Positions 1 through 8,643 of a stretch of 64,000 nucleotides of DNA are shown here, one piece after another (the first letter of the stretch is position 1; each line of letters opens with the position of its first letter). The DNA lies in the NCBI GenBank assembly GCA_963829965.1, contig CAWHLK010000032.1:225782-289781 (forward strand). The letters run 5' to 3'. Source of the stretch: DASXZH01 sp963829965 (GTDB lineage: Bacteria > Armatimonadota > Fimbriimonadia > Fimbriimonadales > Fimbriimonadaceae). Under the pieces are notes generated by a model. It saw only the letters and a program-made list of their open reading frames with translations, had not been told where the DNA came from and ran no database searches. The translations under genes and the position numbers were made by a program.

Positions 1-126
1 ATCATCGCGAAACAACTCGGTGAGCCAACCGCGCGAATCGTGGAAGCGCTTAAGCTCCCGAATCAAAACCCCTTCCATATGAACGTCCATCGGGTCAAAT
101 CCTACCCTAGGAAGCTTGATCGGTAA
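1..126 (+). CDS. C-terminal end of an unidentified protein (partial)
   Basis: An open frame runs in from the left edge and stops at TAA 124-126, giving 41 residues. The tail is basic and ends in KSYPRKLDR. It contains no recognisable domain, so no function is offered. The next gene starts just after or slightly inside this stop and both are on the plus strand, so it probably belongs to the same glycan-related operon as the two glycosyltransferases that follow. Confidence 0.45.
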   Translation: MIAKQLGEPTARIVEALKLPNQNPFHMNVHRVKSYPRKLDR

Positions 127-193
127 CACGGACATGGCATGCCTCCAAAGACTGGAACCTACGGTTACCGATAATGGGAGTAAGCCAAATTTC

Positions 194-1435
194 ATGCCGT
201 CGCCGCCGACCGTTTCAGAAACGCTCAACGTAGTGATCGTGAACGATCACGCGCGCGTGAATGGCGGCGCCTCCAAGGTGGCCATCCGCTCGGCTCGGGC
301 CCTCGCGGAACGCGGCGTCAGGGTCCACTTCTTTGCAGCGGTTGGTCCGGTTTGCGATGACCTGCTCGGAAGAGAACACCTCAACACAACATGCCTGAAT
401 CTGCTGCCATATAACCAGAGCGGGTTCAAGAGATCCATCTTCTCAGGTCTGTGGGATAAGGCGGCCGGGGAGGCATTTGAAAAACTTCTTGCATCGATAG
501 ATGGACCGGCCGTCGTTCACTTTCACTCGAACAGAGATGCTCTTTCCAGTAGTGTCTTCAAGCCAGTCTTCGATCGCAAACTCCCAATCGTTTACACATG
601 CCACGAATACGGCATTGCCTGCCCGTATGCCGTTTTCTATAACCACCACACCAATTTGCCTTGCGGCAAAAAGGCGTTAAGCCTGTCATGCCTTACGGTG
701 CATTGCAACCGAAAAGGCTACGACAAAAAGGTTTGGACCTTTGCCCGCCAAATGGTCCAAAACAGCTCGCTTCAACTGCCTCGGCGTATCAGTGACATTA
801 TCTACGTCAGCGGCTTCAGCCGGCGAATCATCGAGCCCTATATCGGTCCCCATGTCAGGCAGCATAAGGTTTCAAATCCCATCGACGCCGTCCGGGGCGA
901 ACAACGGAAATTAACTCCGGAAAGCCCATTCATTTTCGTTGGCTTTCTCACCGCGGCGAAAGGGCCTGTGATAGCCGCCGCCGCCGCCAGGCAAGCAGGA
1001 GTGCCTATTCGCTTTGTTGGTGAGGGCGAAGCTCGGGACGCCATTTTGGAAGCCAACCCGGATGCGGTCATCACCGGCTGGGTTAGCCCGGAGCAAGTCC
1101 ATCAAGAGATGCTGAATGCCCGCGCGATCGCTATGCCCGCCCTTTGGTATGAGACACAGGGCATGGTCGTCCAGGAAGCCTTGTCCCTTGGCGTTCCCGC
1201 CATCGTTTCGCGCACCACTGCGGCGAGTGAAGCAATAAAGGACGGTGTGAACGGCTTACTCACTGACACCGGCTCCGTCGGCCAGGTCGCTGCCGCAATG
1301 GCCAAACTTCAAGAAGGTGGCCTAGCCTGCGAATTAGGCAAGGCAGCCTCAACCATCTATTGGTCGGACCCGGCCGAGTTGTCAAACCACGTCGACCAAA
1401 TTCTGGCAATCTACAAAGGGGCACTTGGCCAATGA
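194..1435 (+). CDS. GT4-type glycosyltransferase
   Basis: The product is a cytoplasmic GT-B fold glycosyltransferase of about 413 residues. The N-terminal half shows the donor-family loop VNDHARVNGGASK. The C-terminal half has the GT4 nucleotide-sugar region, with FVGFLTAAKGP, VGEGEARDAIL and the E-x7-E block QGMVVQEALSLGVPAIVS. It presumably transfers a sugar from an activated donor to a lipid-linked or surface glycan; donor and acceptor cannot be read from sequence. Starts at TTG 116 and ATG 134 are also in frame; ATG 194 was chosen because homology-like sequence begins right after it. Its stop overlaps the next start (ATGA), so the two transferases are translationally coupled. Confidence 0.85.
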   Translation: MPSPPTVSETLNVVIVNDHARVNGGASKVAIRSARALAERGVRVHFFAAVGPVCDDLLGREHLNTTCLNLLPYNQSGFKRSIFSGLWDKAAGEAFEKLLASIDGPAVVHFHSNRDALSSSVFKPVFDRKLPIVYTCHEYGIACPYAVFYNHHTNLPCGKKALSLSCLTVHCNRKGYDKKVWTFARQMVQNSSLQLPRRISDIIYVSGFSRRIIEPYIGPHVRQHKVSNPIDAVRGEQRKLTPESPFIFVGFLTAAKGPVIAAAAARQAGVPIRFVGEGEARDAILEANPDAVITGWVSPEQVHQEMLNARAIAMPALWYETQGMVVQEALSLGVPAIVSRTTAASEAIKDGVNGLLTDTGSVGQVAAAMAKLQEGGLACELGKAASTIYWSDPAELSNHVDQILAIYKGALGQ

Positions 1436-2577
1436 AAGTGTTCTTTGTGGACCAATATGCGCAATTGGGTGGCGGCCAGCGGATCCTGCTCGACATTGTC
1501 GAAGACTTCATGGAGTCGGGAATCGAGTGCGTTGTTGCCTTGCCGGAACGCGGCCCGGTCGCGGACCACTTGGAGAACCAAGGCATCGTCGTGCGAAGGT
1601 TCACGCTGCCAGGAATGGAAGCAGGTCGCAAAGGCCTAAGAGATCGGTTAGCTTATTTTCCTGCTGCGCTCAAAGCCGGCCGAGAACTCAAATCCATCGC
1701 TCAAGAACAGAGAGCAGACTTGGTGTTCTGCAACGGGCCCCGCTGCGCCCTGCCTTGCGTCCTAATGGCTTCTAAGCTCGAGCTCCCTCTGATCTGCGCG
1801 GTTCATCTCATTTTTGGCGGCCAAGAACAAAAGCTGCTGGATTGGTGCTTCAAAAAGCCGTGCGTGAAAGCGGTTACCTTCTGCTCGTCCGTCGCTGCCA
1901 ACGCCTTCCCGAACTTGCCCGAAGGACAAAGGGGCCCGGTAGGGAACTGGGTAAGCCCCAAGTTCCAAACCACGCCGCGGGAAGAAGAAGCCAAGGCGAT
2001 CTTCGGTCTGCAAAACAACGAACTCGCCGTCGGCGTCGTCGGCCGCCTATCCCAGAAGAAGGGGCAAGGCCTATTCCTCGCAGCCATGGCACCACTGGCG
2101 AAATCGATGCGAAACCTAAAGCTCCTCATCGCCGGCAGCGGCGATTTCGAGGACCCCCAAGAAGAGCAGCGTCTGCGTGCCATAGCCCAAGATCTCGGAA
2201 TCTCTGATCAAACCTATTTTCTCGGCACTGTAGAGGAAACGGTTGCCCTCATGGATGCATTGGACATCCTGGTCGTGCCTTCAGTTTGGGAGGAACCGTT
2301 CGGCCTCGTCGCGGTAGAAGGGATGGCACGAAGTTTGCCTGTGGTCGCTTGCAGAAGCGGCGGGCTGGCAGATATCATCGAAGATGGTGAAACCGGTTTC
2401 CTCGTTGAGAAAAATGCCGAAGATATAAGGAAGGCGGTGAAGTGCCTCATCAGCAACCCGGAGTTAAGAGCCGAAATGGGCGGCAAGGGGTTCGCGCGAG
2501 TAGGAAAATGCTTCGGCGCCGACCAGCGCTTAAAGGAATTGCGCGAACTGGCATGTAATTTGCTGAAGAAAGCCTAG
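1432..2577 (+). CDS. GT4-type glycosyltransferase
   Basis: This second GT-B glycosyltransferase has 381 residues and begins at the ATG overlapping the preceding TGA. The N-terminus reads MKVFFVDQYAQLGGGQRIL, with the glycine-rich loop typical of GT4 enzymes. The C-terminal half has GVVGRLSQKKGQGLFL and the diagnostic EEPFGLVAVEGMARSLPVV block that holds the E-x7-E pair contacting the donor sugar nucleotide. It probably acts with its neighbour in assembling an extracellular polysaccharide or glycoprotein glycan, since an exosortase gene follows 128 bases downstream. The exact sugar specificity is unknown. Confidence 0.88.
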   Translation: MKVFFVDQYAQLGGGQRILLDIVEDFMESGIECVVALPERGPVADHLENQGIVVRRFTLPGMEAGRKGLRDRLAYFPAALKAGRELKSIAQEQRADLVFCNGPRCALPCVLMASKLELPLICAVHLIFGGQEQKLLDWCFKKPCVKAVTFCSSVAANAFPNLPEGQRGPVGNWVSPKFQTTPREEEAKAIFGLQNNELAVGVVGRLSQKKGQGLFLAAMAPLAKSMRNLKLLIAGSGDFEDPQEEQRLRAIAQDLGISDQTYFLGTVEETVALMDALDILVVPSVWEEPFGLVAVEGMARSLPVVACRSGGLADIIEDGETGFLVEKNAEDIRKAVKCLISNPELRAEMGGKGFARVGKCFGADQRLKELRELACNLLKKA

Positions 2578-2705
2578 GTCGAAAGACCAAGAGTCAAAGG
2601 ATTGACCTTACCGAAGCCAACCAACTGTTCGATCTGGGAAAAACACCAGGTTTATTGAGCCCCGAGACTTGGTACGGTAGGAATCAGTAAAGGGAGTTAG
2701 AGCAA

Positions 2706-4287
2706 ATGCAATACACCGAAGGCGTAGGCCAGATTCGGGAAGCAGCCAAGCCCAGGAAGGGACTTGGCTTTTTAGCAATTTTAAGTCGGAGGCCTTCTGG
2801 CCGGCCGCTCTTATCACGGGCGCAATGGCAGCCCTGTTTTGGAGTCTCTTTGCTTTCACGTACAGCAAGTGGACCGAGCCCGAAGGCTATTACACTCACG
2901 GGTTTCTGATCCCCCAATTTCAGGCTACATCGTTTACCGTTGGTGGCCCCGTATCAAGCAGACGCCGGTTAAGGCGGGCTGGGTTGCCGCACCACTGATT
3001 GCCGCCTTCCTATGGATTGCCTATTGCGCGAACAGAACCGACATCTACGCGATCTTATCGCTAACGTTTATCGCTCTCGCACTGCTTTCCACCTGGCTAA
3101 TCGCCGGTTGGCGCTGGATGGTCGCTCTGCTTGCGCCCATCGGTTACTTGCTTTTTGCCCTGCCCGTCTGGGATCAGCTGATCAACGCCTATACGAACCC
3201 GCTGCAGCTGATCTCGACCAAGATCTCGTTCCACATGCTGCAGGCCATGTTCTTGCACCCGCAAATGGCGGACACCAATATCATCAGCATCGGCAGCTAC
3301 CAAATCGAAGTCGCCGTCGCCTGCAGTGGGCTTAAACTCCTGCTGGCGCTCGTCGCCTTCGGCGTTTTCTTTCTGCTGATCGCGCGTCTCAAGCTTTGGG
3401 CGAACCTCCTGTTCGCCGCATCCATCGTGCCCATCGCACTCTTCATGAACGGACTCCGTATCGCTCTCGTCGGTGCCGTGGGCCACTTCTTCGGTGCGGA
3501 TGCAGGCGCCAAGTTTCATGATTACAGCGGCTACATCGTCATTATTCTCTGCTTCTTCCTCCTTGACCGGTGGGCAAAGCTCCTTGGCTACAAAAAGAAT
3601 GCGGTTGAGGAAGACGTTCCCGTCGCCAAAATGCCGGCCAAAGACCTCCGCTCACTAAAGCTGAGAGCCTTCGGAGTTGGCGCTGCGCTTGCTCTTGGCG
3701 GTGCGATCGTCATCGCAGCCCCTAAGCCAAAGCCCCTACCCGGACGAACGGAATCCTGGATGGAGAAAACTCTCCCCGCAACCGTTGATAACTACAAGGT
3801 CCAATCGAGCTACAAGATGGACGATTCCACCTACAACGAGCTGCAGCCTTACGGCATCGTTTGTCGAGTCATGGGCAACGGTACACAGGCCTACGACGTC
3901 ACCATCGTGGCCAGCAACCGTAAGACCAGTTTCCATGATCCCCGCGTCTGCTTCCCAGCACAAGGTTGGAGCTTCGACGATCAGAAGAGAGTCGTCGTTC
4001 AAACCGCGACCCGTGGCGCGATTCCCGTCAGCCTTATCTCAATGAAAGACCCGGATGACAATAGCGAGCAGCTTGCCGGCTACTTCTACCGTGGACCGAA
4101 GGGTTTCTATGCAACACCGCAGGGGCTAAGCTGGTCCATGCTCCTCGACCAGTTCGCGGGCCGCAACGACGAAGGCGTGTTCTACCGGTTCATGCCCCAG
4201 TTCAAAGGAGCAACGGAAGCGGACTTGGAGAAGTTCATCCAGAAGTATATGGACACCTCCGGAAAGTCCAGCAACGGGTTCTTCTAA
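2706..4287 (+). CDS. exosortase-EpsI (DUF3485) fusion, two apparent frameshifts
   Basis: Exosortases are polytopic membrane cysteine transpeptidases that cleave PEP-CTERM tails. From about 2920 the frame ending at 4287 has many membrane helices and the catalytic set: Cys in AVACSG (codon 3322), Arg in NGLRIAL (3457) and His in FHDYSG (3517). A soluble EpsI/DUF3485 domain follows (HDPRVCFPAQGW). The expected N-terminal block, ending YYTHGFLIP, lies in another frame at 2792-2910. A third frame gives an ATG at 2706 preceded by an AAAGGGAG ribosome site. One missing T in the T run at 2769-2773 and one missing base at the C run 2906-2911 join all three. Either the assembly is wrong or the gene is dead; I favour the former. 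Confidence 0.85.
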
Positions 4288-4319
4288 TACCCTCCCCTGG
4301 GGTATCCGAGCTAAACGAT

Positions 4320-4348
4320 GTACGGGCGGCCCAAACCGCCGCCCGTAC
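4320..4348. terminator. strong hairpin between convergent genes
   Basis: A perfect 10-bp stem, GTACGGGCGG at 4320-4329 pairing with CCGCCCGTAC at 4339-4348, encloses a 9-nt loop. It sits between the convergent exosortase and pilin-like genes and probably stops transcription from both sides, although no long T-run follows. Confidence 0.6.
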
Positions 4349-4376
4349 GATGATTCAACTTGGCAACTCTGAACTC

Positions 4377-5295
4377 CTACTGGTTCGCGGGCGGCAAACT
4401 TGTGCAATATTGGGCGACTGCGTTCGGGAACTGAGACCAGGTGGTCGGAATCGCTGCCTTGATGTCATTTTCGGAGAAGTTCCAAAAGCCTTCGCGATTT
4501 GGCCTGCCTCGCCAAACCGGCGCCGGACTCTGACAACCGCCATTCGCGCAATTGTCCGCATCACTGCCGACGTTCGCGAACTGGTCGCAGATTTCCAAAT
4601 AGGAGATACGCCCCGCGTGCCCATCCATGTATGCGACGTCCTGCCCGCGCTCGTCATAGACCCCGCTCAGGTTGGATCCAATCATGCCGGTGACCGGACT
4701 TGCTGAGCCTAACCAAGAGGTCTCGGCATCGACATTGTCTATCCAGCCTTGGCTGAAAGGTCCTATATCGGAGAAAAGTGATCGCCCCTCGACTACATCG
4801 CCCGTGGTTTCCGGCCTGGAAACCTCGCTCAAGCTCATACCTGGATTGTCGAAATTATCACCGAAGATTTGATTCTTGTGAAATACGTTGTTCCAATAAT
4901 ATCCGCGCCTTAGAGCAGGCAAACGGCCTAGGGAAGCCACTTCGGCAGGGCAAACGAAGTCACGGACATCAGGGATGGAGAACCCGTCCAAAAACTCTGA
5001 CGACTCGTTGTGGGGATCGATAAAGACCCGTTCATTGCGAATGTAAGGGTAGATGATCTGCTTCCAGTTCTCACAGATTCGGTTATCGACGTTTTGGCGG
5101 CCCTCGCGCATATCATCGTGATCACGGTAGTACATTTGTTGGGCAAAACCCAACTCTCTTAGGTTGAACATCCCGTTTTCCCATTGAGCGGAAGTTTTGC
5201 TTCTTTCAAACAAGGGCATAAGAATGGCGGACAGAAATTGCGACGATGGCAACAATGGCCAACAGTTCCAATAGAGTAAAAGCTCTTCGTTTCAT
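4377..5295 (-). CDS. type IV pilin-like / H-x9-DG secreted protein, frameshifted near the N-terminus
   Basis: The ATG at 5295-5293 opens MKRRAFTLLELLAIVAIVAI, a textbook prepilin leader with glutamate at position 5 of the mature form. This frame is lost after about 20 codons. The continuation, LSAILMPLFERSKTSAQ, lies in the adjacent frame and runs to 4377. One extra T (AAA 5235-5237 on the plus strand) explains the break. The body resembles the DUF1559/H-x9-DG family, with VAYMDGHAGRISY near the C-terminus. Such proteins are processed by prepilin peptidase and exported as pseudopilins or surface proteins. A hairpin lies in the 5' leader. Confidence 0.75.
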
Positions 5296-5309
5296 CAACT
5301 TTGATTCGC

Positions 5310-5338
5310 ACCGTTCCAACCTCCCCGTTGGAAACGGT
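5310..5338 (-). promoter_or_regulatory. 5'-leader hairpin of the pilin-like gene
   Basis: On the minus strand an 11-bp stem with one bulged base encloses the six-base loop GGGGAG, about 15 bases before the ATG at 5295. The purine-rich loop resembles a ribosome-binding site held in a hairpin. No T-run follows, so it is not a typical terminator of the gene upstream. Confidence 0.4.
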
Positions 5339-5429
5339 ACCTCCTGCACTATTTGACGCCATGCTGAAACGGTTAAGTTCTAACTTGGATCCTGAACCCA
5401 TTTTATTTAACAGCTGGGTTTTGAATGTT

Positions 5430-5729
5430 TCAGCTTTGGACTCTTTCCAAAAGTGCAAAGCGCAGGTCGTCCACCAGGTCCCAGGTCATAAACCCTCCGC
5501 TAGGAAATTGGGCGTACTCGTCCCACTGGGGAAAGCCCTCGATCTCCAAGTCCTTCGGCGTCACTCGGTGTGCGCCGTTGAGCAGGAGCACAACCTCCAC
5601 GTTCTCATAGAGCGAAATATCCGCCAGAAACGCTCGGGGCGTGCAAAATACCGGCGCTTCGCCGCCCAGAAGCTGGAGAGTCACGTTGCCGTAGTGCTCT
5701 TCACTCGTTAGCGGTGGTCGCCAGGCCAT
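5430..5729 (-). CDS. conserved-looking hypothetical protein, 99 aa
   Basis: I do not recognise this 99-residue protein. It is acidic and soluble, with no signal peptide or membrane segment, and ends with FMTWDLVDDLRFALLERVQS, which suggests a C-terminal helix. It is supported as real by TATTCT placed exactly six bases before its ATG, the leaderless-promoter arrangement seen at other genes in this window. It lies 14 bases after the sialidase-like gene on the same strand, so read-through expression is also possible. No function can be proposed. Confidence 0.55.
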   Translation of the reverse strand: MAWRPPLTSEEHYGNVTLQLLGGEAPVFCTPRAFLADISLYENVEVVLLLNGAHRVTPKDLEIEGFPQWDEYAQFPSGGFMTWDLVDDLRFALLERVQS

Positions 5730-5735
5730 TCAAGA

Positions 5736-5741
5736 AGAATA
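5736..5741 (-). promoter_or_regulatory. TATTCT -10 element, six bases before ATG 5729
   Basis: TATTCT followed by TCTTGA and then ATG fits a leaderless promoter in which transcription would begin at the start codon. Confidence 0.45.
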
Positions 5742-5743
5742 TC

Positions 5744-7066
5744 TTAACGATCCTGCCAGAAAGCCCCCAGAGGCTTTCGCGCAATAAACGTCTTTCCCGA
5801 AAACGCCCACGTCGGCACCGTGCTGGGTGTCTCCGTCCAAGTGACGTACGCGTTCTTCCCATCCGCTGCGCAGCTCAAAAAGTCCAGCGGCGGACGGTAA
5901 CAAATCACATCGTCCGAAACCCGCTCCGAAGTCCCAAACCCCGCATCCGGAGAACTCATGCCCGCAAACCGAACGTGCCACTTTCCGACATATTGGTTGC
6001 TTCCCTCAGGTTGAACTTGGCCGTCCCGGTTATCCTGATACGCGATATAAAATCGCCCCTTTGAATCTGCGCAGAACCACGGAAGCGTCTGGACGTAGAT
6101 CCCGACGTTATCCGAGTGCTTGCTTGCAGCAAAGCTCTTGAGGTTGGCATCCAACTCTGCCTGAGGAGTCACCAGCTTCGGCGCGCTGAACGTCTCGCCC
6201 CCGTCGGTGCTGATGCGATAGTAATCCAAGAGTGGATGCGTTTCCACCCCGTTCACAACTTCTTTTGTGTAATTGGGATACAAAGCGATCACGGTTTTCG
6301 GCCCCGCTGCGGCGATGCATCCGAGGATCCAACGCTCCTGAGTATCGCCCAAAGATGGAGTTAGCGTGCCGATGGTCTGGTGCCCCTGGAAAGTGCGTCC
6401 GCCGTCGGTCGAGTAGGCAAAATCAAAGCGGTCGATGAGGTTCTGGTCGTGGGTAGTCGACCACATGGCGTAGATCCTGCCATCGGAAGAAGAGCAGAGA
6501 TAGGGATCAACCGGCCCGTCCCCCGCGGGTTCCTTGTCCACGCGAGATCTCTGTTCGAAAGTCTTTCCATGGTCGGTCGAAGCCGCCAAAAACACGCCGA
6601 TGGACTTCGGGCCGCCGATGAACCCGTTCGAATAATCCATATAGAGTTCGCCGTTGGTAAGGTTCGGCGCCATCCATTCGCGGTCCAGTTCACCCGTTGG
6701 TCCCGTGCCTTTCTGAAGCGTCATTCCGTTGTCGTTCGAGAAATAGCTGCCAAAACCCAGGGATTTATCCGTATCGTTGTCGTGCAGGATAAAGGAGAGA
6801 TTCATGTCCCCGTTTGGCCAAGCGAGCACGTCCATGTCGCAAAAGCAGTTGTCGTAGCTTTTTCTATCGCCAAACGAAGCGCCCCAGTCTCGGCTCGTAT
6901 AAAGCTGGCCCGGCTGATGCATGGCAACATAAACTTCACCCTTCCCATCGGTCGCGACGCTCGATTCGCCACCGTCGCCAAGTTCCTTTCGGTCGGTCCA
7001 TTGCGCGAAACCGGAAGACACCAGTAGAAGAGCAAGAGGAAGCGTGAAGGAGCGTGGGATCGGCAT
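5744..7066 (-). CDS. secreted BNR-repeat (sialidase-like) protein
   Basis: The 440-residue product begins with a signal peptide (SFTLPLALLLVSSGFAQ). It carries at least five Asp-box motifs of the pattern SxDxGxxF/L: SRDWGASF, SNDNGMTL, STDHGKTF, STDGGRTF and STDGGETF. These mark a six-bladed beta-propeller of the sialidase/BNR superfamily, exported to the periplasm or cell surface. The family includes exo-alpha-sialidases but also many non-enzymatic propellers. I cannot confirm the arginine triad and tyrosine needed for sialidase activity, so hydrolysis of sialic acids is not claimed. It lies 42 bases downstream of the ChaN-like gene on the same strand and may be co-transcribed. Confidence 0.75.
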   Translation of the reverse strand: MPIPRSFTLPLALLLVSSGFAQWTDRKELGDGGESSVATDGKGEVYVAMHQPGQLYTSRDWGASFGDRKSYDNCFCDMDVLAWPNGDMNLSFILHDNDTDKSLGFGSYFSNDNGMTLQKGTGPTGELDREWMAPNLTNGELYMDYSNGFIGGPKSIGVFLAASTDHGKTFEQRSRVDKEPAGDGPVDPYLCSSSDGRIYAMWSTTHDQNLIDRFDFAYSTDGGRTFQGHQTIGTLTPSLGDTQERWILGCIAAAGPKTVIALYPNYTKEVVNGVETHPLLDYYRISTDGGETFSAPKLVTPQAELDANLKSFAASKHSDNVGIYVQTLPWFCADSKGRFYIAYQDNRDGQVQPEGSNQYVGKWHVRFAGMSSPDAGFGTSERVSDDVICYRPPLDFLSCAADGKNAYVTWTETPSTVPTWAFSGKTFIARKPLGAFWQDR

Positions 7067-7108
7067 AGTCTTTAAAGGTTTACGGGGGCAGAGGCTGAGT
7101 TCGTTAGC

Positions 7109-8002
7109 TTACTGTTTTTGTTCGACGCCGCCCACGAACACAAAATCACCCAGCCCGCGCGAAACTGTAACCGGCTTGTCGCCATCCACCATGATGACAG
7201 TGACGCCATTCTGCCCGGTCCGTTTGTGAATCCGATAGTTGATTCCCTGGCCGTAAACCAAGTGTCCCGAGCCGGCGCAAACCACAAAAACGGAGTCTTG
7301 CGGTTGAGGGTGGGCGAAAAGATACTTTATGGCGGTGTCCGCCATCGCCTGATCCCAAAGAACCTGGGCCGCGTACATATTGTCCATTTCGGAACTGGTG
7401 CCCGGATGATCTCCGATGAGGGCATTGAAGATCGTACGGTGGGTGGGGTTCAAAGCCCCAAGGTCCGCCGGAAGTTCCGCCCTTTGCTCCGACGTCAGAC
7501 CGGAATAGCCGCCCATCCCAACCGCATGGACCCATGGACGGGGAATATTGAGGGCGACCATCGGAAGGTGGTGGTCTTTGATCGTTTCGAAAATGGGCCG
7601 GTAAAGGCCAAAGTCGTAACCCCACTGGTGCTTCCAATCGCTCTTTTCGATAAACTCATCCTCGCTCCACCAACCCAGCGTCCATGGGTTTAGGTCATCC
7701 TGAACGGGCCGGGTGAACATCTCAAATCCCACGACAACCGGGCGAACCTTTGCAAGAGCTTCTATGACGCTCGCCTGAAACTTGTGGTGTTCGGGGTTTG
7801 TGTGCGATTCCCCGAGGAACACGAAGGGCCTTCCGGTCGCGGAGTTGATCACGTCATCCAGGGTTACAACGCGCCCTGACCGGGTGTCCACAATCGTTCC
7901 CGGGGCGACTGTGATGTCTCCGTGCGACCCTATTGGCAAGCGCAAGGGATCGGGGCCGGTCTGGGCTAACGCGGCCGCAACTAGCAGAGGAAGTAAAGGC
8001 AC
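7109..8002 (-). CDS. ChaN-like / Tiki-fold secreted protein
   Basis: This 297-residue protein starts at GTG with a short signal sequence (MPLLPLLVAAALAQT). It matches the ChaN-like haem-binding/EreA-like family through FVFLGESHTNPEHHKFQ near residue 60, FEMFTRPVQ and a C-terminal CAGSGHLVYGQGINYRI segment with conserved histidine. ChaN proteins are periplasmic or lipid-anchored and have been linked to haem or iron handling; the wider superfamily includes Tiki proteases. No lipobox cysteine follows the signal, so it is probably soluble in the periplasm. It is the promoter-proximal gene of a possible pair with the BNR-repeat protein. Confidence 0.8.
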   Translation of the reverse strand: MPLLPLLVAAALAQTGPDPLRLPIGSHGDITVAPGTIVDTRSGRVVTLDDVINSATGRPFVFLGESHTNPEHHKFQASVIEALAKVRPVVVGFEMFTRPVQDDLNPWTLGWWSEDEFIEKSDWKHQWGYDFGLYRPIFETIKDHHLPMVALNIPRPWVHAVGMGGYSGLTSEQRAELPADLGALNPTHRTIFNALIGDHPGTSSEMDNMYAAQVLWDQAMADTAIKYLFAHPQPQDSVFVVCAGSGHLVYGQGINYRIHKRTGQNGVTVIMVDGDKPVTVSRGLGDFVFVGGVEQKQ

Positions 8003-8085
8003 AGCCTATTCTCTAACTTTTCGCAACCCCGAGTCAAGCCTTCGCGCCGCGGGAACAGCCTAAGCCGTCTCTCAGCCGGACCCAA

Positions 8086-8091
8086 TAGATT
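8086..8091 (+). promoter_or_regulatory. TAGATT -10 element, six bases before ATG 8098
   Basis: TAGATT, then GTCAGC, then ATG. The spacing fits a leaderless transcript, and no ribosome-binding site is visible upstream of this gene. Confidence 0.45.
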
Positions 8092-8097
8092 GTCAGC

Positions 8098-8571
8098 ATG
8101 CGCGAACCGAGGTTGCAAACATCCGATCAGCACGAACTACTGATCCCGATTCTGCTGGCGGCCTTTCCTATGGAGGACCGCCTTCGGAAGTTGTTAGCCT
8201 CGGAAGAACTGGTGACTTACGGCGCTTGGGTGGGCGAAGAACTCGTTGGAGCGGTGACCATTCGCTGGGCTGAGCCAAGCGAAATTGAGATTATCGCGGT
8301 CGCAAGCGCCTTCCGGCGTAACGGCTATGGTTCAGCGATAATATCGGCGATCCTCGACGAAGCCAAAAGTCGGGGCATACGCCGCATGCTGGTTGCCACC
8401 GCCAGCATCTCACTGGACAACATCCTGTTCTACCAGAAGTGCGGCTTCCGCATGAGTCACGTAAGGCGCGACAGTTCGATGCTCCTTGAAGCTGCGATCG
8501 TGTGGCAGGGAATTGCCCTTCGCGACATGCTGGTGTTTGATTATCTGATTGAAGTGCGGACTCCCCGTTGA
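8098..8571 (+). CDS. GNAT family N-acetyltransferase
   Basis: The 157-residue protein has the GNAT fold. Beta-4 (EIEIIAVAS) leads into motif A, FRRNGYGSAIISAILDEAKS, whose R-x-x-G-x-G pyrophosphate loop binds acetyl-CoA. The conserved FYQKCGFR segment follows near the C-terminus. It acts in the cytoplasm on an unknown amine substrate. It stands alone between genes on the opposite strand, and its start is set by the -10-like hexamer six bases upstream rather than by a ribosome-binding site. Nothing nearby suggests the substrate. Confidence 0.88.
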   Translation: MREPRLQTSDQHELLIPILLAAFPMEDRLRKLLASEELVTYGAWVGEELVGAVTIRWAEPSEIEIIAVASAFRRNGYGSAIISAILDEAKSRGIRRMLVATASISLDNILFYQKCGFRMSHVRRDSSMLLEAAIVWQGIALRDMLVFDYLIEVRTPR

Positions 8572-8595
8572 CTCCCTAGCTCCAACCCATTTGCT

Positions 8596-8627
8596 GGGGC
8601 GCGGTTGAAGCACCAAGACCACGCCCC
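8596..8627. terminator. bidirectional hairpin between convergent genes
   Basis: GGGGCGCGGT at 8596-8605 pairs with ACCACGCCCC at 8618-8627 (one mismatch). It lies between the convergent GNAT and OmpW genes, as expected of a shared terminator. Confidence 0.55.
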
Positions 8628-8643
8628 GGTCAAAGACGGTTCC

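Noticed and set aside
2839..2918. Start of the exosortase at ATG 2839
   Set aside because: The first residues in that frame are unrelated to the family, while the proper N-terminal block with its conserved His-Gly lies in another frame just upstream.
5159..5458. A 99-codon minus-strand frame overlapping the start of the pilin-like gene
   Set aside because: It crosses the leader hairpin and reads the pilin-like N-terminus out of frame; the prepilin leader in the other frame is unmistakable.
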